A stretch of 42,355 nucleotides of DNA from Profundicola sp964553105 (GCA_964553105.1 CAZKJO010000018.1:1-42355), one strand, 5' to 3'; positions 25,658 through 33,940 are shown, counted from the first letter of the stretch. Program-made: numbers and translations. The notes: generated by a model not told the origin, from the letters alone.

Positions 25658-27772
25658 TTAAGATTTAGCTTTAATGAATTTAGGGTTAATATATAATTTT
25701 CCTTCTTTAAGTTTCTTCCAATAAACCTTCATGTCCGCATTGATTTCTGGAGCTAAAATATACAGACCAATAATATTAGGGAATGACATTGCTAGAATCA
25801 TCATATCTGCGAAACTTAAAACTGCACCTAAACTCACAGATGCGCCTAATACCACGAAACATAAGTACATAAATTTATAAATTAACTCGCCTTTTTTGCT
25901 TCTACCAAACAAATAGGTCCACGAACGCATTCCATAATATGACCAAGAAACCATGGTCGAGAAGGCGAAAAGGAATACGGCAATTGCTAATACAAATGGA
26001 AACCACGAAACCACGCTACCAAAAGCGTCGGCCGTTAATTCAACACCACCCATTCCTTGGCTAGATTCATGCATTCCTGTAAATATTAATACCAACGCGG
26101 TCATTGTACAAACTACCATGGTGTCAATAAAAGGCTCTACTAAAGCGGTAAAACCATCTGCAATCGGGTGATTTGTTTTTGATGCACTATGCGCAATTGC
26201 GGCAGATCCAACACCAGCTTCACTAGAAAAGGCAGCTCTTTGTAGTCCAACAATTAAAACTCCTATAAATCCACCTTTCAATGCATCTGCAGAAAATGCT
26301 CCATCTACAATCGCCATAAATGCGGTTCCTAAATGCTGAATATTGGTTCCAATAACTACCAAACAACCTATAATATATAGTAAGGCCATAATTGGAACCA
26401 CCTTAGCGGTTACTTTCGCGATGCTTTTAATTCCTCCAATAATTACGGCACCCACTAATAAGGCGAACCCAATTCCAAACCAAAATCCTTGTCCTTGGAG
26501 AATAGGAACTTGTTCTGATATAATCTTAAAAGCTTGGTTAGATTGAAGCATATTTCCTCCTCCGAACGATGCTCCAATTCCTAAGAATGCGAAAAATGCA
26601 GCTAAGAATTTACCTAATTTAGTAAGGTTTCTCTTCTCCAATCCATGTCTTAGGTAGTTCATTGGACCACCAAAAATTCGTCCATCATCATCGATGAAAC
26701 GATATTTTACCCCCATGGCACACTCGGCGAATTTTAATGACATTCCAAAGAATCCGGCCAAGAACATCCAAAAGGTTGCGCCCGCTCCTCCTAAAGAAAT
26801 AGCGACTGCTACACCGGCGATATTACCTAATCCAACAGTTGCAGAGACTGCAGTTGCCATAGCTTGGAAATGCGTAATGGTTCCTGGTGCATTGGGATCA
26901 TCATATTTACCTTTAGCTAAATCGATAGAGTGTAAAAACCCCCGAATATTGACAAATTTCAGTCTTAAAGTGAAAAATATACTACCCAAAATTAGCCAGA
27001 TTACAATAAATGGAATATTGCTCTTTTTCTTATCTCCATTAGGATGTAATATCGGACGAGCTTGATCAAACTTAAGTTTTCCTAGTTTTTTAGCTGTGGT
27101 TGAAATCGCTTTAGATTCAGAAGAAATTAAGCTGCCTGTTTTTAATAAATGCCTTAAAGTAGCATTAGATTTAGCAAAAATGAAAGTTTCTTTTCCACTC
27201 TCATCTTCTATAATGGCAATTTCTTGACCTTTTTCTACACGTTCACCATTAGTTACGAGCCATTGCTTGAGATAATATTTCTGTGTTTCTTCATCAATTA
27301 TTTCTTTGGGAAGATTTATGTTTTGGTAAGAAGTATAAACCACTGGATCATATATGCCAAGACTAGCAAATGGGTCCCAAAATAAAATGGCACCTAAAAT
27401 ATCTACTGCAGGCTGAACATTACTATTAAATATTTCAGTAATAGATTCAGCTTGGAGCTCAAATTCTTTGGTTGCCTTGTTGCCATCAGCATCTGTGACA
27501 GTTAGAGAATAGGGCATACCCTCGATCAATCCCTTCGATTCTGCTGAATTTAAAGGTGTGCTTTGGTTGGTCCATTTATACTGATAAGGAGCTTTACCTC
27601 CAATCACTTTGGCTTTGGCAATACCATTATTAATTTCGTTAGATGGATTAATTAACTCAATATCTATTTCCAACGCATTGGTTTCTACTTGCTGAGAAAA
27701 GCTGAAAACATAGAAAAATGCGAAAATTAAAGCTAGAATCCTCGATTTATTAAAATGTATAGGGTTTTTCAT
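25658..27772 (-). CDS. AGCS (alanine/sodium) symporter with unusual N-terminal extracytoplasmic domains
   Basis: 704 aa; typical AGCS carriers are about 450-550 aa. The C-terminal part (about 253-700) is the symporter, with about eleven helices and family motifs ATAVSATVGLGNIAGVAVAI, GGPMNYLRHGL and AAFSSEAGVGSAAIAHSA. Ahead of it come a signal peptide ending FSFSQ (residue 27), a SprB/PKD-like beta domain (about 40-107, with YQYKW and TVTDADGN), and a lipoyl/biotinyl-like hammerhead segment (about 168-225; WLVTNGERVEKGQEIA, then ESGKETFIFAKSNATL). The extra domains likely lie outside the inner membrane. Their role is unknown; sensing or binding of substrate is a guess. Confidence 0.85.
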   Translation of the reverse strand: MKNPIHFNKSRILALIFAFFYVFSFSQQVETNALEIDIELINPSNEINNGIAKAKVIGGKAPYQYKWTNQSTPLNSAESKGLIEGMPYSLTVTDADGNKATKEFELQAESITEIFNSNVQPAVDILGAILFWDPFASLGIYDPVVYTSYQNINLPKEIIDEETQKYYLKQWLVTNGERVEKGQEIAIIEDESGKETFIFAKSNATLRHLLKTGSLISSESKAISTTAKKLGKLKFDQARPILHPNGDKKKSNIPFIVIWLILGSIFFTLRLKFVNIRGFLHSIDLAKGKYDDPNAPGTITHFQAMATAVSATVGLGNIAGVAVAISLGGAGATFWMFLAGFFGMSLKFAECAMGVKYRFIDDDGRIFGGPMNYLRHGLEKRNLTKLGKFLAAFFAFLGIGASFGGGNMLQSNQAFKIISEQVPILQGQGFWFGIGFALLVGAVIIGGIKSIAKVTAKVVPIMALLYIIGCLVVIGTNIQHLGTAFMAIVDGAFSADALKGGFIGVLIVGLQRAAFSSEAGVGSAAIAHSASKTNHPIADGFTALVEPFIDTMVVCTMTALVLIFTGMHESSQGMGGVELTADAFGSVVSWFPFVLAIAVFLFAFSTMVSWSYYGMRSWTYLFGRSKKGELIYKFMYLCFVVLGASVSLGAVLSFADMMILAMSFPNIIGLYILAPEINADMKVYWKKLKEGKLYINPKFIKAKS

Positions 27773-27950
27773 GTAATTTTTTTCAGAAATGCCAATCTAA
27801 CAAATCACTTGAGCCTACCAAAGCTATTTTAATAAATATTTATGATAATGAATAAGTTGAGCCTATTTTTATTAACTATATTAAGAAATAGAAGAAGGTT
27901 AAAAAGCTTTTCTAATAATTGAAAATGGAATTTCTCTAAAATTAAAGGGT

Positions 27951-29024
27951 TTATTTCGAATCCTTATAATTCTCGTACATAGATCCATAATGCGACTCCA
28001 TAAACAAGTCAAAAGGAATTTCCTCTTGTTTTATAAAACCTTTATCTTTTAATTTGCCTTCCGATACCAAATCAACAACTGCTGAAATACTACAAGCTGT
28101 CGTCCAGCTAATGGCTCTCCAATCTTTATTGTCTAAAGTTATCTTACGGTAAGATTCAGAAAATTCTTTTCTACATAATTTTCCATCAATTTTACCTTCC
28201 ACGGCCGCATATACTAAAACTATATCTTCGTCAACGATAGGCAAAGCATTGTTTAGAATCTCCTTTGCTAGCTTTCTATTATTTTTAAGTAATAAATCAT
28301 ATAAAAGAAGCTTCATTCCGTCTCTATGTCCTGGGTAGCGAATGGTTTTGTAGTTTAAGGTATCTACTTTATTTTCTAATGTTTCGCACATGGTACCTAA
28401 TCCACCAGACGTGAGGAAAGCTTCGTATTGTCTTCCGTTAATGTTAATCGATTCAACATCATCTAGAGAGGCAAGCATTTTTCTTTCTCCGTTATGAATT
28501 ACTTCAGCGTCGTTAATATATTCGTTGATTACACCTTCAGCACTCCAAGTAAAACTATAGCCTAGTTGTCCCATGGGATGAAGTGGTAAGGCTCCAACTC
28601 TTAATTTCACACTTCGTACTTCTGAAAACTGTTTGTATAGTCCAGCGCCCATAATTCCAATAAAACCTGGCGCTAACCCACACTGTGGTGCTAATACAGA
28701 ATGGCTCTTGTCAGCCATTTTTTGAATCGCGTGTAGGGTTGGAACGTCTTCAGTTAGATCAAAGTAATGAACACCCAAATCAACGGCTATTTCGGCAACT
28801 TTTATGTTTAAAAAGAAAGGTAAACAGGATACGACCGCATCTTTGTCTTTTAGAAAATCTCGCATAAAACTTTCATCGGATACGTCGCCTGTTGTGCTTT
28901 CAAAAGGAAAAGATTCATCGTTTTTTGCTTGGTCTACACCTATTACTTGGTATTTAGAACTTAGTAAAGTCGCTACTAAGCTTCCTACTTTACCAAGACC
29001 TAAGACAGCTATTTTATTTATCAT
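27951..29024 (-). CDS. Saccharopine dehydrogenase family oxidoreductase
   Basis: 357 aa. N-terminal Rossmann fold with IAVLGLGKVGSLVATLLSS (about 4-22), then VIGVD for nucleotide binding. The middle DLTEDVPTLHAI and LAPQCGLAPGFIGIMG are typical of the saccharopine reductase/lysine dehydrogenase superfamily. It probably acts on an amino acid or its imine; lysine 6-dehydrogenase-like or saccharopine dehydrogenase-like activity are both possible. The AGCS symporter lies 178 nt downstream on the same strand, which would suit uptake and oxidation of an amino acid, but no direct link is shown. The 178-nt gap 27773-27950 has no gene or clear promoter. Confidence 0.75.
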   Translation of the reverse strand: MINKIAVLGLGKVGSLVATLLSSKYQVIGVDQAKNDESFPFESTTGDVSDESFMRDFLKDKDAVVSCLPFFLNIKVAEIAVDLGVHYFDLTEDVPTLHAIQKMADKSHSVLAPQCGLAPGFIGIMGAGLYKQFSEVRSVKLRVGALPLHPMGQLGYSFTWSAEGVINEYINDAEVIHNGERKMLASLDDVESININGRQYEAFLTSGGLGTMCETLENKVDTLNYKTIRYPGHRDGMKLLLYDLLLKNNRKLAKEILNNALPIVDEDIVLVYAAVEGKIDGKLCRKEFSESYRKITLDNKDWRAISWTTACSISAVVDLVSEGKLKDKGFIKQEEIPFDLFMESHYGSMYENYKDSK

Positions 29025-29221
29025 GATTTATTATTTTTTTTAATGGACAGAAAGTTAGTGATTTTATAGAATAAATGCTAAAATTAGTGTCCTGATTTTG
29101 AGAATTTCATACTTAAAATTTAAAAACCTTAACCCTTCGGTGTATTTCAGATTCTATTGCTTCCTTAACCTGCTGATGCTTGTAGAATGGAAAATCTATT
29201 TAAGAAAATTGCGATAAGTTT

Positions 29222-29250
29222 TTGTCGTTCAAAATATTTTTATAATTTCG
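29222..29250 (+). promoter_or_regulatory. Promoter of the trp leader/trpB unit
   Basis: TTG (29222-29224), an 18-nt spacer and TAATTTCG (29243-29250; one mismatch to TAnnTTTG). With the artefactual duplication removed, it lies about 19 nt upstream of the trpL start codon. Upstream of it, 29025-29221 holds no gene I can support. Confidence 0.55.
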
Positions 29251-29309
29251 TCTTATTAAAAGCAAATAAATGATGTTGCAGAGCAAAATGAATTGGTGGC
29301 AAATCTTTA

Positions 29310-29409
29310 NNNNNNNNNNNNNNNNNNNNNNNNNNNNNNNNNNNNNNNNNNNNNNNNNNNNNNNNNNNNNNNNNNNNNNNNNNNNNNNNNNNNNNNNNNN
29401 NNNNNNNNN
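29310..29409. other. 100-N scaffold gap with duplicated 55-bp flanks in the trp leader
   Basis: The 55 bases before (29255-29309) and after (29410-29464) the Ns are identical and contain the start of the leader peptide. As at coaD, merging the copies gives a continuous leader; nothing need be missing. Confidence 0.85.
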
Positions 29410-29424
29410 ATTAAAAGCAAATAA

Positions 29425-29487
29425 ATGATGTTGCAGAGCAAAATGAATTGGTGGCAAATCTTTAAACTTTCAGACCGGAGGATTTAG
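29425..29487 (+). CDS. trpL: Putative trp leader peptide with tandem Trp codons
   Basis: 20-residue frame from ATG 29425 (or ATG 29428), with TGG TGG at 29449-29454 in the context MNWWQIFKLSDRRI, then TAG. A strong terminator starts 34 nt after the stop, and trpB is the next gene. This is the layout of ribosome-mediated attenuation: scarce Trp-tRNA would stall the ribosome on the WW codons and prevent the terminator forming. A short competing pairing is CTTTC (29467-29471) with GAAAG (29520-29524), which would invade the terminator arm. The first copy before the gap (from 29270) is the same sequence duplicated by assembly. Confidence 0.65.
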   Translation: MMLQSKMNWWQIFKLSDRRI

Positions 29488-29520
29488 AGCTGTACCATTA
29501 TTTTGTAAAATTTAATTCAG

Positions 29521-29549
29521 AAAGCCGTAAGAGATCCTTACGGCTTTTT
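29521..29549 (+). terminator. Attenuator/terminator upstream of trpB
   Basis: Perfect 11-bp stem AAAGCCGTAAG (29521-29531) / CTTACGGCTTT (29537-29547), loop AGATC, then T-run to 29549. It ends transcripts begun at the leader promoter unless disrupted, and no other plus-strand gene precedes it. Confidence 0.8.
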
Positions 29550-29575
29550 GTTGTTTTAAACTTAAAAATATAGAT

Positions 29576-29632
29576 ATGAATTTAGTATTAAACCCACTTT
29601 TATGGCAGGGCTACTGCCGATTAAATTTCTAA
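29576..29632 (+). other. Second short ORF in the trpB leader with overlapping hairpins
   Basis: 18-codon frame MNLVLNPLLWQGYCRLNF with one Trp codon (29603-29605) that lies partly within a stem GGCAG (29604-29608) / CTGCC (29614-29618). A second GCAG/CTGC pair occurs at 29650-29663. Segments 1-4 can pair in alternative ways. It may be a second control point close to trpB or a chance ORF. Confidence 0.35.
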
Positions 29633-29701
29633 CTACCATCACTTTCTAAGCAGCACAGACTGCACTATCATTATTATTTAAAATATAAAAATCAAAAAAA
29701 C

Positions 29702-30919
29702 ATGAATACTTTTAATACTAACAATACGATTCATAACCATCAACAAATCAAAGTTCAACCGGTAAAAGACATGCTAAATACGAGTGGTATGTATGGTGAA
29801 TTTGGAGGAGCTTATGTGCCAGAAGTTTTAGCAACTCAACTCCAAAAGCTTTCTATTTTCTTCGATTCCGAAGTTCAAAAAGAAACTTTTCAAAAGGAAT
29901 TTATTCACTACCTTAAAACCTATGTGGGTAGACCATCGCCTTTATTTAAAGCAGAAAACTTAAGCAGAGAAATTGGAGCGACTATTTACTTAAAGCGTGA
30001 GGATTTAAATCACACAGGCTCACATAAAATTAATAATGCCATTGGTCAAATTCTCTTGGCTAAAAAAATGGATGCTAAAGAAGTAATAGCAGAAACGGGA
30101 GCTGGACAACACGGAGTGGCAACCGCTACCGCAGCAGCCCTATTAAATATTCCTTGTAAAGTTTTTATGGGAGCAGTAGACGTCGAGCGACAGGCGCTCA
30201 ATGTAAAGAGAATGCGGTTGCTAGGAGCTGAGGTAGTGGTTACGCACGAAGGAAAGGGAACACTTAAAGACGCTGTAGATGCTGCATTGAGATATTATAT
30301 TGAAAATCCAGAAGTATTTTATCTCTTGGGCTCTCAAGTGGGGCCACATCCTTATCCTAAAATGGTAGGATATTTTCAAAGTGTAATAGGAGCAGAAGCT
30401 TTTCAGCAAATTTTAGCAGCGGAAAATAGATTGCCTGATTTTGTTTTTGCATGTTTGGGTGGTGGTTCGAATGCCATTGGAGCATATAGTGCTTTCCTTC
30501 CAGAAACCGAAGTAGGACTTTATGGAGCTGAGGGTGGAGGGCAGAATACATTCAGTAAGACGGCTGCAACCCTAAGTTATGGTATGGCAACGGTTTTTCA
30601 AGGTACATATTCGTATTGCTTGGTAGATAAGGAGAATCAACCTATGGCTTCGGAGTCTATTGCTGCAGGTTTAGATTATCCCGGAATAAGTCCACAACAT
30701 GCTCATTTAAAAGATACGGGTCGAGCAATGTATGAGCCTATTACGGATGAAGAAGCACGTGAAGCTTATAGGTTTTTAGCTCAGAAAGAGGGAATTATTC
30801 CAGCGATTGAATCAAGTCATGCATTAGCCTTAGCTATGAAGAAATTAAAAAACACAGGTAAATTAGCGATAATCAACTTATCAGGAAGAGGAGATAAGGA
30901 TATGTCACGGGATTTATAA
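29702..30919 (+). CDS. trpB: Tryptophan synthase beta chain, stand-alone
   Basis: 405 aa. PLP enzyme that joins indole and serine to give tryptophan. PLP lysine K109 in HTGSHKINN; N-terminal GMYGEFGGAYVPEVL, ETGAGQHGVA, and the phosphate-binding LGGGSNAIG are those of the classical TrpB1 group. Start taken at ATG 29702; the ATG at 29771 would leave out most of the nonconserved first 23 residues. No trpA follows: a terminator and a convergent DUF421 gene come next. The gene is preceded by a Trp-codon leader and attenuator, so it appears controlled by tryptophan supply. Confidence 0.95.
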   Translation: MNTFNTNNTIHNHQQIKVQPVKDMLNTSGMYGEFGGAYVPEVLATQLQKLSIFFDSEVQKETFQKEFIHYLKTYVGRPSPLFKAENLSREIGATIYLKREDLNHTGSHKINNAIGQILLAKKMDAKEVIAETGAGQHGVATATAAALLNIPCKVFMGAVDVERQALNVKRMRLLGAEVVVTHEGKGTLKDAVDAALRYYIENPEVFYLLGSQVGPHPYPKMVGYFQSVIGAEAFQQILAAENRLPDFVFACLGGGSNAIGAYSAFLPETEVGLYGAEGGGQNTFSKTAATLSYGMATVFQGTYSYCLVDKENQPMASESIAAGLDYPGISPQHAHLKDTGRAMYEPITDEEAREAYRFLAQKEGIIPAIESSHALALAMKKLKNTGKLAIINLSGRGDKDMSRDL

Positions 30920-30935
30920 ACTTTCAAAAGAAACT

Positions 30936-30965
30936 AAAAAACTCGGGATTGCACCCGAGTTTTTT
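30936..30965. terminator. Bidirectional terminator between trpB and the DUF421 gene
   Basis: Stem AAAAAACTCGGG (30936-30947) / CCCGAGTTTTTT (30954-30965), loop ATTGCA. It ends trpB (stop at 30919) and the convergent DUF421 gene (ends at 30986). Confidence 0.9.
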
Positions 30966-30985
30966 GTTAAACAGGTTTTTAAAAA

Positions 30986-31495
30986 TTAATTCAGCTTTTC
31001 TACATCTTCTAGAACTATGTTATCTATTTCAGTGTTCTCGCTGCCGTGTAGAACAGAAATATCTCCCGTGGTTTCAAATATAACTGCTTTTACATTTTTC
31101 ATTTGATGGACGTTGGCTTCTCTTAGCTTTCCTAATAAATCATCTAAACTAACATTGCATTTCCTTAAATTTTCATCGATGATTTTACCATCTAGCATTA
31201 AGAACTGTGGTTTATTAGTAAGAAGCTTTTTAAAGAATATACTCTTTCTAATTAACAATGAAAAGAGTGTTTGCAAACTTATAATGCAGAATAGTGCTAA
31301 AGCTCCTTGTGTTAAATTTTGATTTTTATTTAAGATCACACTGGCCAATATTGAGCCGATAGCAATGGTAGATGCAAAATCAATACTACTCATTTTAGCG
31401 AAAGTACGTAAGCCAAATATTCTCGTTAATAAGATCATAATGGCAAAAATGCCAAAAACTGAAGCGATAATTAATACGGCGGAATAAAGCGTCAT
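30986..31495 (-). CDS. DUF421 (YetF-like) membrane protein
   Basis: 169 aa. Three N-terminal membrane helices (about 5-25, 38-56, 64-84), including the family segment RIFGLRTFAKMSSIDFASTIAIGS, then a small soluble domain with FLMLDGKIIDENLRKCNVSLDDLLGKLRE, typical of DUF421/YetF proteins. The function is not established; homologues are general membrane proteins found singly. It is convergent with trpB and has no operon partner. Confidence 0.85.
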   Translation of the reverse strand: MTLYSAVLIIASVFGIFAIMILLTRIFGLRTFAKMSSIDFASTIAIGSILASVILNKNQNLTQGALALFCIISLQTLFSLLIRKSIFFKKLLTNKPQFLMLDGKIIDENLRKCNVSLDDLLGKLREANVHQMKNVKAVIFETTGDISVLHGSENTEIDNIVLEDVEKLN

Positions 31496-31642
31496 GTTTG
31501 AGTATTTTTGGATTTATTAAAATTCAACAAGAAATATTCCATTAGTTCATACTAACGCGATAAGTTCACTCTTTCTCTTGAAAGACTATTGTAGAATGCC
31601 TTGAGTGAATAGATTTTCGGAGGAGAATATTACGGGTATAAA

Positions 31643-31672
31643 AAAAGGTTTTACATTTCTGTAAAACCTTTT
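31643..31672 (-). terminator. Terminator after the initiator tRNA
   Basis: Perfect 13-bp stem AAAAGGTTTTACA (31643-31655) / TGTAAAACCTTTT (31660-31672), loop TTTC. On the minus strand it lies directly after the tRNA 3' end and is followed by a T-run. The region 31496-31642 otherwise shows nothing. Confidence 0.8.
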
Positions 31673-31701
31673 ACTTAGTAGCGGGAGTTGGACTCGAACC
31701 A

Positions 31702-31801
31702 NNNNNNNNNNNNNNNNNNNNNNNNNNNNNNNNNNNNNNNNNNNNNNNNNNNNNNNNNNNNNNNNNNNNNNNNNNNNNNNNNNNNNNNNNNNNNNNNNNN
31801 N
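31702..31801. other. 100-N scaffold gap at the tRNA, 28-bp duplicated flanks
   Basis: The 28 bases 31674-31701 recur at 31802-31829 and cover the 3' end of the tRNA. Either the contigs overlap here by 28 bp, or two tandem tRNA copies collapsed and the gap lies between them. Confidence 0.75.
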
Positions 31802-31806
31802 CTTAG

Positions 31807-31879
31807 TAGCGGGAGTTGGACTCGAACCAACGACCTTCGGGTTATGAGCCCGACGAGATACCGACTTCTCCATCCCGCG
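31807..31879 (-). tRNA. Initiator tRNA-Met (CAT)
   Basis: A 73-nt cloverleaf can be read on the minus strand: acceptor CGCGGGA, D stem GAGA/TCTC, anticodon stem TCGGG/CCCGA with loop CTCATAA, T arm GTTGG-TTCGAGT-CCAAC, 3' acceptor TCCCGCT and discriminator A73. Initiator marks are an unpaired 1-72 position (C1, T72), three G-C pairs next to the anticodon loop, and A11-T24. CCA is not encoded. A second partial 3' copy (31679-31701) lies before the gap. Confidence 0.92.
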
Positions 31880-31958
31880 CTATTGGACTGCAAATATACA
31901 AACGATTTTCAAACTACCAAATGTTTCTTCAAAAAAAAGTTTAATTAAAATACGTTTT

Positions 31959-33068
31959 TTATTCGACTAGATACTCTTCAACCTTCACTTTAGTGAAATT
32001 TTGCCCCATATCTGTAATATAAATAACACCTTCCTTTACTTCTACAAAGCTTTTATTTATAGCCATTTTGAGAACTCTATTAGCTTTGATTTCATCCCAA
32101 TTAATATGCTCTTGTAAATGACTTACACTTTTTTCACTATTTTCTTCATGACTTTGTAAATGTATAAGTAAAGTCAGCAAAGAAATTTCTTGTCGCTTTC
32201 TTTTATGTCGTATTTTCTTGGTAAATCTTCCCTCTAAAGGTGAGAATAGATAAACTAATAAAAACAATATACCCAGAACTGCCATCATGCTACCAGCAAT
32301 GGATGCATCTAAGCTGTGCGCTAACCAATAACCCGCAATTGCCGAAACCGCTCCAGAAATCATGGAAATGATTAACATCTGTTTTAAATCGTTGGTAAGT
32401 AAATAAGCTATAGCCGCAGGTACAATCATAAACCCAACTACTAACACAGATCCTACCGCATCGAATGCACCAACTATGGTTACTGAGGATAAGAACATCA
32501 ACAAATAATGAATGATAACAGGGGAAAAGCCTAAAGTAGCAGCTAAACCAGCATCAAAGGATGAGATTTTTAATTCTTTGTAGAATAAAAGTAAAAGCGT
32601 AATGATAACTATAAAAATAATACCCATTACCCATAAAGCTTTAGGACCTAAATTTATATCGTTAAAGAAAAAACGATTAAACGGAGCAAAAGCTAATTCA
32701 CCTAATAAAACGGCATCTGTGTCTAAGTGTACATCGCCGGCACTCCTGGTAATCATAATAATACCAATACTAAATAGAGCGGGGAAAACAATTCCAATGG
32801 AAGTATCTTCTTTAACGAGCTTAGTTTTCTGAATCCATTCGACTAAAAAAACGGTAAACATTCCCATGATGGCTGCCATTAAAATTAATAATGGAGAGTT
32901 TAAATCTTCTGTAATAAAGAATCCTAAAACAATTCCTGGTAGGATGGAATGGCTAATCGCGTCTGAAATCATGGCGATTTTTCTTAAGACCAGAAAAACA
33001 CCCAGAATCGAACAACAAAGCGATACGAGAATGGCAATTAGTTGTATTTCTACTTGTGATAGACTCAT
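31959..33068 (-). CDS. Mn/Zn ABC transporter permease with C-terminal winged-helix-like extension
   Basis: 369 aa. Eight or nine membrane helices of the ABC-3 (ZnuB/MntB/TroD) family, about residues 8-280, with ISDAISHSILPGIVLGF near the N-terminus. A soluble tail of about 85 residues (285-369) follows: a basic KKIRHKRKRQE stretch, then helices and a beta wing ending SFVEVKEGVIYITDMGQNFTK, which looks like a winged helix of the type seen in DtxR-like proteins. It could sense or regulate, but this is inference. Last gene of the operon; overlaps the preceding permease by 4 nt. Confidence 0.87.
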   Translation of the reverse strand: MSLSQVEIQLIAILVSLCCSILGVFLVLRKIAMISDAISHSILPGIVLGFFITEDLNSPLLILMAAIMGMFTVFLVEWIQKTKLVKEDTSIGIVFPALFSIGIIMITRSAGDVHLDTDAVLLGELAFAPFNRFFFNDINLGPKALWVMGIIFIVIITLLLLFYKELKISSFDAGLAATLGFSPVIIHYLLMFLSSVTIVGAFDAVGSVLVVGFMIVPAAIAYLLTNDLKQMLIISMISGAVSAIAGYWLAHSLDASIAGSMMAVLGILFLLVYLFSPLEGRFTKKIRHKRKRQEISLLTLLIHLQSHEENSEKSVSHLQEHINWDEIKANRVLKMAINKSFVEVKEGVIYITDMGQNFTKVKVEEYLVE

Positions 33069-33940
33069 TGTGTATATTGTTTTTCCTTATTGGCGAAATA
33101 CTTAGCAATTAAACCACGTTGAGGTGCAAATAATAAAGAAATCAATACGATCAGGGAAACGATCAGAACAACCACTGGACCTGTGGGTAAATTTGATTCA
33201 GTAGCACTAATATAAGACCCGAATATGCCACTAAAAGCACCAATTATTGCTGCGATTCCTAGCATTTTTGATAGCGAATTAGTCCATTGTCTTGCTGCCG
33301 CTGCTGGCGCTAACAATAGTGAACTCATTAATACCACTCCAACGGTTTGTAATCCCATTACAATGATGATGACAATGAGTAAAGTCAACATTAAATTTAT
33401 CTTGCGCACAGGAATATCTAATGTTTGAGCATATTCAGCGTCGAATATGAATATCTTTATTTCTTTCCAAAAAGTGAATACCAATAATAAAGACGGGATT
33501 AAAAAGCCTAACATAAATAATACATCCTTTTGCATTAAGGTGGAAGCTTGTCCAAAAAGGTATTTATCTAAACCAGCTTGATTGGCATCTTCCAAGGATT
33601 GAGTATAGGTTAAAAGCATCATTCCTACACCAAAGAAAACAGATAGAATGATACCTAAGGCGGTATCGGTTTTTAACCTAGAATTTTTAACGATATCATT
33701 TACGAAGTAGGATCCTAAAATTCCACATATAATGGCACCGGACAAAAGAACAAAACTTGATTTCTCACCAGTAAATAAATAGGCTAGGACAATTCCCGGA
33801 AGCGCAGCATGGGAAATAGCATCACCTAATAAACTTTGGTTTCTAAGAACGGCAAAGCTTCCTAAAATCCCACTGGTTGCACCTAATAAACCGGTTCCTA
33901 ATGCGATAATCCAAAACGTTTTTTCAAATAAAACTTCCAT
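33065..33940 (-). CDS. Mn/Zn ABC transporter permease
   Basis: 291 aa from ATG 33940 (MEVLFEKTFWIIALGTGLLG). The open frame runs further upstream to 34072, but that part overlaps the ATPase gene and is not family-like. ABC-3 permease with about eight helices and GDAISHAALPGIVLAYLF, the family loop that contacts the ATPase. With the other permease it forms a heterodimeric pore, as in TroCD. Its start codon shares 1 nt with the ATPase stop (TGATG). Confidence 0.9.
   Translation of the reverse strand: MEVLFEKTFWIIALGTGLLGATSGILGSFAVLRNQSLLGDAISHAALPGIVLAYLFTGEKSSFVLLSGAIICGILGSYFVNDIVKNSRLKTDTALGIILSVFFGVGMMLLTYTQSLEDANQAGLDKYLFGQASTLMQKDVLFMLGFLIPSLLLVFTFWKEIKIFIFDAEYAQTLDIPVRKINLMLTLLIVIIIVMGLQTVGVVLMSSLLLAPAAAARQWTNSLSKMLGIAAIIGAFSGIFGSYISATESNLPTGPVVVLIVSLIVLISLLFAPQRGLIAKYFANKEKQYTQ

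Noticed and set aside
26694..27065. 123-aa plus-strand frame opposite the AGCS symporter gene
   Set aside because: Shadow frame within a confidently assigned gene; its composition is that of reversed membrane helices.
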